From contig WMCF01000008.1 of the NCBI GenBank assembly GCA_009792885.1, forward strand, positions 17,222,952 through 17,286,951: DNA of 64,000 bases, read 5' to 3'. Position numbers and translations under genes: made by a program. The notes beneath the pieces were generated by a model. That model saw nothing but the letters and a program-made list of their open reading frames with translations, made no database searches and was not told the DNA's origin. The stretch comes from Eremophila alpestris peregrina. Taxonomy: Eukaryota; Chordata; Aves; Passeriformes; Alaudidae. Below are positions 1 to 11,300 of the stretch, piece by piece (position 1 is the first letter of the stretch; each line of letters starts with the position of its first letter).

Positions 1-3000
1 GGTATTGGATGCCCCCAGTCTGTCAGTGTTTTAGGTGTGTTTTTACAATGCCTTTAACAATGTGCTTTCAGTTTTGGTCAGCCCTAAAGTGTTCAGGCAG
101 TTGGACTAGCTGTTCACTGAATCTGAAATATTCTACTCTAAACAACTCCAGAAGAGACCCACTAGCAAAGAGATGTGCATTGCAGCAAAAAATACTTCAT
201 CGATATCAGTAACCATATCACATCTTGCTGGTAAGAGTCACTTTTCCTTACCAGGGAGCACAGAGCCTCCTATTACTGCCAAAATGCCAGGTTGCCTTGC
301 CAGTTGCTTCTTTTCACTATCATCTGGCATCTCACTTCACTTTGCCACCAAAACTGTCACCTCTGAGCTAAGACCCACTGTCACAGCTCCTGCCATCTGC
401 CAGTTGCCATTTCCAACCCTACAGTCTTGTCTCACTGAGAGCATTCTGCAGAGGCATGGCTGCACTCACCAAAGGTGTGCCTGCTGCTCACACAGAGAGC
501 ACCTGCAGCAGCACCTGCACAGCCATGGCAGGACTGACTGCAAACCTGCACTAGTGAGAGCATCCCTGCCAGCACGGGAGGAGCTGCTCTGTGCAGGGCC
601 ACACCACCCCCAGGCTGTGATGTGATTCCCAAGATGGGGAAAAGACCACGTGGATTTGAGTCACAGCCCTGGCCGAAGGTAAGAAATGCTCCACAAGTGC
701 TTCCCAGTCCTTCTGCTCCTTGACAATGTTAACAGGAAAGCTGCATCCTTTCCATAAATTCAGCATGAGGAACTGCAGGAAGGATTCACGGTAGCATGAG
801 CAATTTTAAAACCTTCCAATTAAAAGGCAGCAATTCTCAAGTGACTGGGAACTGATAAGGACAAGGACAGCACACAGCCACCGTTGGGGAAATGGCTAAG
901 CTAAGACAAGCTGTAATATAAGAGACAGTGAGTGGGATTCATGTGTAAACTCCGGACGCCTACAATGTGTAAATGATTCATCTCGTTTGGAAGAGAACAT
1001 CCACGTTTGGTCACATGAACTGCACTGTCACATTTAGCTATTTCTCCTCCTACATGATTCAGGAATAGTGCTCTGCAATATCTTACTCAGGTGCCTTCAT
1101 GTTTGAATAGATGAATCTCACACCACATCTAGAGGTAGTATAGCCTCTGCTTAGAAGGTAAATTCTAGGGGCTGCAAGTGCCCCTGTCAGAACTTGAAAC
1201 CAATCTCACTTTTTCTCGTTTGCTTATGAATATCTGAACGCTCAGAACTGGAGAAAACAAGACTTTTAAAAGACCCACACTTTGCCTTCAATAATCAGTA
1301 TTTTCTATGTGATAACAAGTGATTTAATCAAACTAAAAAATAATACTCTTTTTTGATCTTTTGTTAGAATTAATTAGAATTCTTTCACATGACTTTCCAC
1401 TTTGATCTGTAAATCAATTTCTGACCCTACCAGCAACTTGTGAAATATTTATTAGCACAGGAATATTATCACAGCCTGATTATTGTCTAGATCACCCAGC
1501 AGCATACATGCCAGGATGTTATTGCTGAGAAACCTGGCTATGGTGTTTGTAAATTGTGACAGCCATTTTCCATGTCCCCCTCTCTGCCTTACTGCAGGTT
1601 TCTGTTTACCCATGTTCTGGCCAGCCAGTACCATTCCATCTTGGCTGTCTCTCTGGCTTGCTGTACAGACATAATCTTGCAAAGCAGGATTACAAAATCA
1701 ATATGATTAAATCAAGTAATGGTATTGTAATGAAGCAAGCTTCATAAGAGAAATTTTAATCACTTGTGGATGTCATCTTTATTTTAAAAGCAGAGTGTCT
1801 GATTTATGGTTATTCTTCTATGCCTTGGATATTAAATATGGAAGTAGATATCATTTAAGGGGGGAGATATAATGGATCCCTACAGAATTATATATGTCAT
1901 GGAAAAGGTGGGTAGGGATTGATCCAGGTACCTTCCCATAGGGGCCTGTCTAATTTGATTATTTGATCACATTTGAAGCAAACAGAACAAGGTAGGCTTG
2001 ATACATCAGGTTGCAGGTCTTTGGAATTCCTTAATAAAGAAGCTGTGGATGTCAGAAATCTACACAGTCCCAACAGGAGAGCAGAAAAAATACCCTGAGA
2101 TCTTTTGGGGGTTATTAAACCACCACAAGTTCAGGAAATTCCCTCAACATTGTTGGAAGCTGGGACAGTTAGGGAAAGGCATCAACAATGGCTACCTCAT
2201 TTTAACACTTCCTTAACTGACCAGTTGCAGCCATATTTGTAGATGTTGGGACTAGATGGCTGCTCCTAATTTCTTAAATTTTGTAGATGTTTCCACCAAG
2301 GTTCCTCAGAAATATTTACAAGAACTGGCATTACTTCTTCATGGAAAAACATGAGGAAGCATCTAAAGTCATCATCCGGACAGCAGATGAATGCTAAGGA
2401 CTTAGGTAGGGGAAGATAGAAGAAATACCACAGGCAGCTTCTGAAAACAAAAAGCAAGCTGATTGTTTTGAATCAAGTAACCGGATGGGTGAAAGAGGAT
2501 TTTAAAAGGAGATGACATAGTAAGAATTAGAAAAGTGGTCTTTCAGCTACAGTCTCAAGGAGCAGGACAAGATTGCCAGCAGCAGACAAATCATGGTGAA
2601 ACAATTACAATGTTGAAAGTCTGAGCAAAAGTTTTGCACATCAGCTGTACTGCCTCAGCTGTCAGAACCATGCTCAGTATCATCCCTCTGGCAGCAGCAG
2701 TAACAAGTATTTCGGTTTGTTGTTGGAATGGAAAGCTTGTATATTAGGGGCTGATAAAATACACATATAGTCCAAATACAGCTAGGGAAAGAGAAACTGA
2801 TGCACCTCATCACAGATAGCTTGGATTACTGAGGCTTGAAGCCCAACCCAGAAACTGTCCCTACTTTTCCTCAGCTGTAGGAGCAGCACAAGCTGTACTC
2901 TGTTCCCAAGTTCACCACGCAGGATCCTCACTGATCTGCCTCCTATCTTGCCCTGCCTGGGTACAGCTGGTGACCAAGAACTCTCTGTTGCAGAGAGTTA

Positions 3001-3899
3001 AATCACAAGTACCCACTGTTCCTGGACAAGGGGGTAAGAAAAGGGTACCTCTCCTCCCTGCCTTCTGCCTGTGAGGCAGATACTGCATGTGAGTCCTTAC
3101 AGAACACCAACAGGGGCAGAGTCCATGGAGGATTAGAAGCAGGGAAAATGAAACGAGTGATGGTTACAGGTTCAGGCTCTATTGCCTTCTGATCTTCAGT
3201 ACTCTTCAGGAGAATGTGGCACTGACAGCTTTGTGTCTGTTTGCCCGGGATCCTTGCTCAGCCACCATCAGGACATCCCTCTTGCCTTGCTCATCAGATG
3301 GAAGGACTCCTGCCAAGAAATATTAATTAAAGCATGCACCCAATATTTAAACTTGAATAAGAAACAAAACCATCATATTATTCACAGTGACCAGGGAAAT
3401 GAAAATGTCAATGCAAAGATTAAAATCCCTGCCTTACTCATGTGAGTTGCAGAAGACAACTGCAAATCTTTGATAGAAATATCAGCAATATATGTTTATC
3501 TCTGGTTTTTATCTAAGTACTGATAAATATAAAATCCATAAACAAGTTAAGAAGTGGGATCTGTGACCTGAAGCTTTTGTCTGAATACCATTGCTGCAGA
3601 CTGTGATGCAGCACTTATGGCCTCTTTTGATTCTGTGTGGTCCAGCTTTTTCCCAGAGTGTTAATGGTGCTCCGTTCCCAGCCTGTTACAGAGAAGGACA
3701 GCAAGGTCTGGCCATTTCTGTGAAGACACAGGGATAGACAACATCAGGGGCTGTGGGTGAAAGCTGGCCTCTGCATGTTTGGCAAGCACTCTGCTCTTAG
3801 GCTGTTTTACCAGGTGTGGTAAAACACACATGTGCTTTAAAAAGACAGTATCTGGAAGAGCTTTCTGTTGGCAGCATTTAAATCCTGACGTGCCCGCAG
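1..3899. other. Non-coding flank upstream of PANX2
   Basis: I see no credible gene in this stretch. Open frames are short, unrelated to any family I recognise and lie in sequence of ordinary composition. Around 2000-2450 a few phrases faintly resemble the 3' part of a very old CR1-type LINE, but not clearly enough to call. In mammals MOV10L1 lies upstream of PANX2; I recognise no exon of it here, although short exons could be missed by eye. Confidence 0.6.
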
Positions 3900-5157
3900 A
3901 TCCAAGACCTTCAGGGCCCGCTTGGGTGAGGGTTTCCCTTTCCCTCATCAGTACCCGCTCTATCCCTAAGCGCCGGGAGCTCTCGAGTACCCGGGCCCGA
4001 GCTCCCCTGTGCGGGCTGCGGGAAGGAGAGGGGAGGGAGCCGGCGGGCCGTGCTGCCGGTGCCAGGGGTCCCGGTGCCAGGAGTCCCGGTGCCCGCGGTG
4101 TCCCTCAGGACCGGCCCCTCGCCCCTCTCCGGGCCGGCGCTGCCCGGGCCGCCCGGCGCATGCGCGCTGCCGCGCGCTGGCTCCTGCGGGGACGCGGGCG
4201 CCGGGGCCGCCGCCGCGACGTGTTGCGCTCGGAGCCCCGCATGGGCTGTGCCGCACCGCTCCCGGCCGCCCTGCCGCGGCCGCGCCCGGCTCCGCGGGCT
4301 CCAGCTCTTCGCTGGCATGCCTTAAAGGACCTCTGTGTTCTCGCAGCTCGTTCCGGGCTGCTCCCGCCTGCTCCTCCTCCCCACGGCTGCGAGCGCCTTC
4401 TTGAACTGCTCCGCACGCTATCGCTGCTCGGTGCAGGCGGGCATTTCCATGCGAGCGCCAGCCGCCCGCTGCTGTAACGAGCATCAGCTCATCATCCACC
4501 TCCCGCTCCGTACCCGGAGCGATTTCATTACTTGTGGTGGTGCAGGAACCCTTTTTCGGCAGGAAGGTCTAGTGTAAGCTTATTTTCGGCTTCCGCTCTT
4601 CCGTACCGGCCATCGGTTTTGTTCACCATCCCCGAGGGAACCGAAGTTGCCAGGTAAATGTTCCCTTCCTTGTCTGCAGCACTTAGGGAGGCGGCTCCGG
4701 TCTGCCTGGTCGCATGGCTGCTGCGCCGCTGTTGTACAGCACGGGTTGCGAAGCAGAGGCAGCGCTTCATGGCACAGCTGTCACCGGGCATCTCGTGTCG
4801 CCGCCCGCCAGTCGTGATACGGGCTCCGCACGGCTGCGGGGAGCGGGAGGCTGCCGTGCTCCGCACCGCGCTGCCCGGGGCTGCGGGGGGCTGCGCGCCG
4901 GGCCGGCGGGGCCGGGGAGAGCACGGTGCCGGGGAGCGCCCGGGGCCGGGGAGCGCCCGGTGCCGGGGAGAGCACGGGGCCGGGGAGCGCCCGGGGCCGG
5001 GGAGCGCCCGGGGCCGGGGAGCGCACGGTGCCGCTGCGGCAGCGCGGCCCGGCCCGGCCCCGCCGTCACCGCTGTCGGTGTTGTCCCCGCAGGCCGGGCG
5101 GGCGCCGCCCGTCCCCGGGGAAGCCCGGCGGCGTGAGGCCGCCCGCCGCCGCTGCTT
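3900..5157 (+). promoter_or_regulatory. CpG island with PANX2 promoter and 5' UTR
   Basis: From about 3900 the base composition changes abruptly to very GC-rich, CpG-dense DNA, which runs through the first PANX2 coding exon and stops soon after 5420. No TATA box is evident near the start codon, which fits a CpG-island promoter with dispersed initiation. The island contains a three-unit imperfect 15-bp repeat at about 4056-4102 and a seven-unit 17-bp minisatellite at 4911-5029. Long open frames on both strands are a by-product of GC richness and lack of stop codons. The exact transcription start cannot be read from sequence. A donor-like site (CCAG followed by GTAAAT) near 4650 could belong to an untranslated first exon, but this is speculation. 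Confidence 0.75.
4911..5029. repeat. 17-bp GC-rich minisatellite, seven units
   Basis: Seven consecutive 17-bp units, all starting GCCGGGGAG, fill exactly 119 bases. Units differ only at a few positions: CGCCCGG or AGCACGG or CGCACGG in the second half, ending in T or G. The array ends 128 bases before the PANX2 ATG, so it lies in the proximal promoter or 5' UTR. It also explains the repetitive shadow reading frames on both strands here. Because 17 is not a multiple of three, it is not a coding repeat. Confidence 0.95.
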
Positions 5158-5383
5158 ATGCAACACATCATCGATAACCACCCCGACATGGCCACGGCGC
5201 TGCTGGCGGGCGAGAAGCTGAAGGAGCTCATCCTGCCGGGGCAGCAGGATGACAAGGCGGGCGCGCTGGCGGCTCTGCTCCTCCAGCTGAAGCTGGAGCT
5301 GCCCTTCGACCGCGTGGTCACCATCGGGACCGTCCTCATCCCCATCCTCCTCGTCACCCTCGTCTTCACCAAGAACTTTGCCG
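5158..5383 (+). CDS. PANX2: PANX2 coding exon 1
   Basis: Encodes residues 1-75 plus the first base of codon 76: the cytosolic N-terminus and the first membrane span (about 53-71, the VTIGTVLIPILLVTLVF segment). The exon ends at G5383, followed by a strong GTAAGG donor. Met1 at 5158 has a poor context (CTT before ATG, C after), whereas in-frame Met11 at 5188 has a strong one (GAC before ATG, G after). Mammalian PANX2 also has a methionine at position 11, so I keep Met1 as the family start and note that both may be used. The match to PANX2 (KAGALAALLLQLKLELPFD region) is near-identical. Confidence 0.96.
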
Positions 5384-8300
5384 GTAAGGGCGGCAGGACG
5401 GGCAGGTGTCCCAGTGGCTGCTAAACGAGAGCACTGGTGCTAAGAGATGTCAGCCAGCCCTCGTCTTGGCGGGTGGGGACTTTGGTGGGCAGCAGCGGCC
5501 ACTGCCTCAGAGCCTCTTGTGCTAGGAGGGGGTCACAGCCCCTTGTCGTGGCGGACAGGACAGTGGTGTCGCCGTCCCGGCCGGTCCCTAACGGGGGCAG
5601 CTGCTGCCTCTTGCCTTGGCTGGCAGGCGAGTGGTGGAGAGAGGTCCCCAGCCACCCCCCTTTGCGAGCAGCCCCGGGTCCCTGACCTGCAGGCAGCAGT
5701 AGCGTGGGGAGGTGGCCATTGCCCAGCAGCAGGTGAGAGCTGGCGTGGGTGATTGAGCAGGTTCATGCTTGAGGTGGATCCTGGACAGGTCCTGAGCTGG
5801 ACCCTGGCTGATGTCAAGCATTGTCCTGATGTTACTTCAGGCGTCTACAGCGTGAGTGTTAACTGGCCTACCAGGGAGAGGCTGCTGCTTTCATGGAGAC
5901 TGATACTATATATGGAGCCCCATGCAGTGTGCTTTGCCATATTGTGACAGTGGAAGTCACTGGTACCTGTTTCTGTTGAGGGCCAACATCTTGCATAAAC
6001 TGGTAACAGTTTAAAAAGCCTGGTTTGAGTGCCCATCACCACCAGTCTCAAAAGGTCAAGTTTTGGTGAGCCTTGAAGATTGCTGATCCAGTAAACTATT
6101 ACAACACCTTTTGGGCCACTAGCACATGTGTAAACATTGTTTTGCTGTCTGGATTGTAGACTTGATGAGTGTAGCTGCCAGTGCATGACTGCTTTTAATG
6201 TCCCTTGAAGCTCCACTCTGAAAATCCATGGGAAATTATTAGCACTTTAATAGACAGGTCTGACCTGGCAGTCTGTAGCTTGTGGGGTTGGTGAGAATTG
6301 GCTGTATTTAACCAGTTTAAACATACCAGAATCAGGTTCTTGCTTTGCATGCTGCTTTGGGATTGACTTCCAATCCTTAATACTTGTTTTCATTATGAGA
6401 TAAAGTTAAATCACCCAGGAGTATAACTGCTTGCAAATGGAGTCTGGAGATTTTTCTTAATTGTAGTTAAAACTTTTTCAAGTTACCTCAGTTTTTTAAA
6501 AATAGTTATATAGCTTCAGCCACTGTTAATAAGAGCCTCATCTTTTGGATGGTCTTCTGGAGGTATCTTGGAGAAACCATGTTTACTGGTACACAAAAAC
6601 TGGCTCTTCATAGCAACTGAAAGACAGGTTTCAAGGTCACCTTTGAGGATCCTTTGTGGAATGCAAAAGTTTTGTGATAACTTCCTCTGTAGAGAACTAA
6701 GCTAATAAGAAGGCGATCCTACATGCTCACTGGAGTGCATGCTTACATATATGCTTTCATACTGTTTGAGATGTACAGATTTGAACCTCAGTAGGCCTAA
6801 AGACAGCCTTGGATGCAGGCAAGGTCATGCCCCCTTCATGTGTGTTCCTTGACATAATGCAAGTTGCTAGCAGAAGCCCTCGGTCAGACAGCAGTAGCTT
6901 GCTCCATATGAAGAAGTCAGCTGAGGCTGCAGATTGTGGAGGAAGTATCAAGATTGAGATCAGATTTATACAGTGGATGTCCCTCTGCAAGGCTAAACTG
7001 TGGTCCACACACATACAGAAGAGAGGGCCTATTGAATTTGCTCTCATCTGCCTGTATTCTGCAGTTGAGTTAATTTTGTGCTGTGGAAGACTATTATCTA
7101 GGTTCACAGTGTTCCAGATTTGTTTTTCAGAAGGACTAAAAGCAATGTTGCTTATATCTACTTATGGGCTGTGCATGCTAATTTGAGCCAGTAAGATAGA
7201 GAGCAGTAGCCTATTGTGTCCTGCCAGGACAAAACTTACAAGGTACCACAGAAAACATCCTTATGTCTCTGGGAAAACGTGGGATAGCATTCTTCTCTCA
7301 TATGATGTCATGTTTGTTCAGATGGTTGGCAGTTAGAAAAATAGTATCAGAAAAGGAAAAAATTAGGCAAGAGAATGTAATAGAAAAACTCTAAGGATCT
7401 AATAAAACTAAATAGATTCTTTTTTAGGCTTGAGTCAAAGAATTCCAGGTTAGTGAATTCAATTCTGCTTCCACAGAGTTCAGTAGCAAAACTTACATTA
7501 ATCTGAATGTGATCTTAATCAAATGTTGCTTTTTTAACAAAATAATATTCACTCACTTCTTCACTAAGTCATGCTTGTCCAGAGATACTGACCCTGGTAA
7601 TAACAAGAGTTCAGCTGAATTCCTGCTTACTATTGATTCTACAGTTTGTGTTCTTTCATACACTGTCGCTGATCTTGAAAAAAATCTGACTTTGCTTTGG
7701 ATACTGCTCCTTCTGTGCAATTTAAATAGTAGCTAACTTTGCTGATGAAATTGAATAAGGTACCTACTTCCCTTTGGTTGTGAATATCACAGTAGCTTCC
7801 CACACTTTACTTTGGGCCCTTGTGTGTTTGTCTGATACTTGCCATTATTCCTCATTCTGTTAATGATGTCCAGTGCAAGCCATGTGAAGTACCATCATGC
7901 CACTAAACTGGAAACAACCCCCTTTTCTGGGATCTGTACCATCTTACTTAATCAGTATTGATAAACTTTTGGTATGTGCATTCAAGACATAAAAATGTAG
8001 TTGTCTAAAAGCAGTGGTTTCTCACAAAGCTTTCTTGCTGAGGATTGGAAGAACCCTCATGATCAGTAGGCAGAGGAGATAAGAGCCTCTTATCTCATTG
8101 ATTGACATTTGATGTGTGTGTAGAGTGTAGCTTAAAGTGCAGTCAAGACCAACTGTACAGTCTGTCCAACAAGTGTAGTGAGACCTGCTTGGTCAGACAG
8201 GGTGGGTATCCTGCTCTGGGGGTGTGCAGAAGGGAGCCTGGGAGTCCCCAAGCAGCAGTAAGACTCTTGGGGCCAGAGGCTGCTCTGGTGTAGGGCTCAA

Positions 8301-11300
8301 CTTTGCTTTCATACATGCTTCTGCTTTCAGAAGCACATGTGAAAGCCAAGTTCAGCCCTACAACAGAGACAAAAGAAAGTGTGTGCTGTTTATTTAAAAG
8401 ATTGTAATTGACATACTTAAAAATCATTATGTCTGTAGTATAATATGTTGTATACTCCATTTGGCTTGTGACTAAAGATAAAGTTAGTTAATTATGTTGT
8501 TTTAGTGCCATGGGCAAAGTAATTGTTTAGGTAAATGCATGTGCACTTTATTTAAGTGATTTGTTTTCCCTTGGAGTGTTCTGAACTTTACATCTCTTTT
8601 GAGAAATTAAATTACAAATTACTGTTTTAGTAGCATAAGAGGCAAGACCCAACTGTTTAGCAGATACTATGCTGATATTGTGAAAAAACCACAATTCATC
8701 TGAACTTAATTCGTTACAAAATACTTTAATTAGATATTGTGCCTTTCTTCTATTACATGTATAATAAAGTCATAGAATGGTTTGGGTTGGAAGGTACTTC
8801 AAAGGTCATAGAGTCCTGCCATGGACATGGATGCTTTCCATTAGATCAAGCTGCTCAAAGCCCTGTCCAGCCTGGCCTTAAACAGTTCCTTGGAGAGATG
8901 GGACATCCACAACTTCTTGGGACAGTCTGTTCCAGTGCCACACCACACTCACAGTAAGGAATTTCTTCCTTGTGTTCAATTTAAAGCTATCCTTTTCCAG
9001 TTTGAAACCACTGTCCAGAGATACAGGCCCTGCTGAAAAGTCTGTCCCCATCATTCTCAAAAGCCTCCTTTAAGCACTGAAAGGCCTCAGTAAGGTCTTT
9101 TGGAATATTCTCTTTTCCAGGCTGAACAATCCCAGTTCTCTCAGCTGGTCATAGGAGTTCTCCATCCTTCTGACCATTTCCATGGTCCCCTCTGTCTCCC
9201 TCAGGCAGGTCTTTCCTGTGCAGAGGGTTCCAGGCTGGGAACTGCAGTCCTGCAGGTGGAGTCTCATGAGAACAGAGGGCTCTCCACCTGCTGGCCAGGC
9301 TCCACATTGTGCAGCCCTGGATGCTTGGTGTCCTTACAGTCTGACCCAAGGTGACAGGAGGGGCTGTCATCCTTGGTGTGCTTTTGCTCTATAAATGAAT
9401 CTACAACCTAGCTAAAATATATTGGGAAATGAGGTTTTGTTTCCATACTTCACTACAGATTGCAGTGCATTTGGAGTGAAATTGAGCTCTCTGCAGGAGG
9501 AAGGCAAAGGGCAGACACACTACTAGGATGTGCTCCTGAAAGTTAAATTCAGGCTGCAAAGGAGGCTGTAAGAGCTTGACCATTGATTTCAATGGGAACA
9601 AGAGTTCACTCTGATGGCTGAAGTAAGATATGATTCTTGCACTGGCCCCCACTTCCTAAACTTTTCTTCACAGGAGGAAAGAAAGTCACGTAGCTAACCT
9701 CCTACAATGTCATTTCTGAGTCTCCTCATTCTCCTTTGTTTTCCAAGCAAACCAGCGTGATTCCAGAAAGGACACTCCTAGAAAGTTAATTAAAATAAAT
9801 CCATGAGGCATATTTTTACTGAGCGTAAGATCATCATAAAGTCATTTAGCAGTGATATTCAGCTATCCAACACAAAGAAAGCCCACATGAGCACTCACAA
9901 AAGAAGAATGAATATTTCCCTTTCTAAAACTCACCCATGAATGGATTTCGTATAAAACGGGCATATCCTCTGTTTAGAGGCCAAGTATGATGACCTTGAG
10001 GATAATAAAGGAATATTTTGAGGCATTTTTCTCTCTCCTAGTGGATGGAATGTGTTTTAACTATGAGTTTCCTGGTGGCACAGGGTTCTCAGAAGACAGG
10101 ATAGGCTAAAGGAAACCTCTCCAATGGCAGTGTCCTTGTTGAGGTAACAATGCCTGCAGTGGTCCCAAGGGAACTTTGGTTTGCTCTGTTTTTGTTTGAA
10201 GATGACTGTTTTAAAGATAACAACTAATTTTTTATTAAAATGTGAGAGCAAAGTGTTTAAAATTCTGTCAGAACAGTGACATAACCCCCATCATACCCTA
10301 TGTAGTCTTAGGCGTCTTCTGGAGCACTCATGCAGATGTGTATGCAGTGCTTTGTAGGGGGTCCATGCTTGTATTTGACTCTCTGGAGGTTTGATTTCTC
10401 AAACTAAGCTTTTTAGTTCCTAGCAGTTAATTACTCCTGCACAAACTAGAAGTAAAATGCAACCAATATGAATAGAGAGTTCAGATTTGACAGTACTGTG
10501 CTGTTGCAGTGTATGAATAGGTGACTATACCAGGTACTGCCTGGTGGTAAAGCAGATTTTATGTCTGTTAGTACAGATTGAGACTTTTGTCTTTCCATTT
10601 TAGTTGCATTGAAGCCTGCTGGATTGTTCTTTTTCCTATGATAAAGGTTTTGGGATTGTTTTTATTTGAAGTGTTTCTTTGTTAACCTAAGTCAGTCTTA
10701 GCTTAATATTTAATGAAAGAAATGGTAAAACACCAAACTTAATTAGAAGATAAGGATTTAAGGTAAACAGTATTAGTCCAGCTATAGTCTGTGTTGGTTT
10801 TCAGAACTAGTTTTTAGTTATAACGTTTCAGTATCTCTTGTCAAGGCATGGTCAGTCTGGAGTGGTATGGATATAGATAAACAAGGTTAGTCCATCAGCC
10901 TTTCCATTTTTACTTGCTTTCCAAAATGCACAGAATGTGGAGTATTACACTGCCTGTTTGAAGTGGGTCTGTTTGATGTTCCACGTGTTTGTTGTCCTTC
11001 CCTGCCCCTGTTTTTGCCATGGTATGAGTACACACAAGCCACAGCCACAAGCAGGATGCTGCTGGGTCAGCAGGTGCTGTATCCTCTCCTCCATGGCTGG
11101 CAATGGTGCTACCAGCAGCTCTGGCAGTCTTTTGTGCTGAGTGTCTCATGGCATTTGCTGAACTTCCAGGACACTGTTCTACAATCCAATAGATTAAGAG
11201 ACAGCTGTCTCTCACGATGTGCTGTTTAGTTCTTTTGTATCACTTAATGTTTTTAGTGAGTGGTTTAAATGTTCCAGTGTTGTGCTGGGTTGAGAAGCAA

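Noticed and set aside
1998..2460. Possible ancient CR1/L2-like LINE fragment
   Set aside because: A few phrases (TTTGGAATTCCTTAATAAAG, GGGACTAGATGG) resemble LINE 3' ends, but there is no continuous match I can defend.
3779..5372. Many overlapping open frames of 80-230 codons on both strands
   Set aside because: They lie in the PANX2 CpG island and minisatellite, where stop codons are rare. Their products are Arg/Pro/Ala/Gly-rich and contradict each other; only the frame starting at 5158 matches a known family.
9560..9610. Short phrase resembling an old amniote interspersed repeat (ATTTCAATGGGAAC); a similar hint lies near 53772
   Set aside because: Too short and diverged to separate from chance without a repeat-library search.
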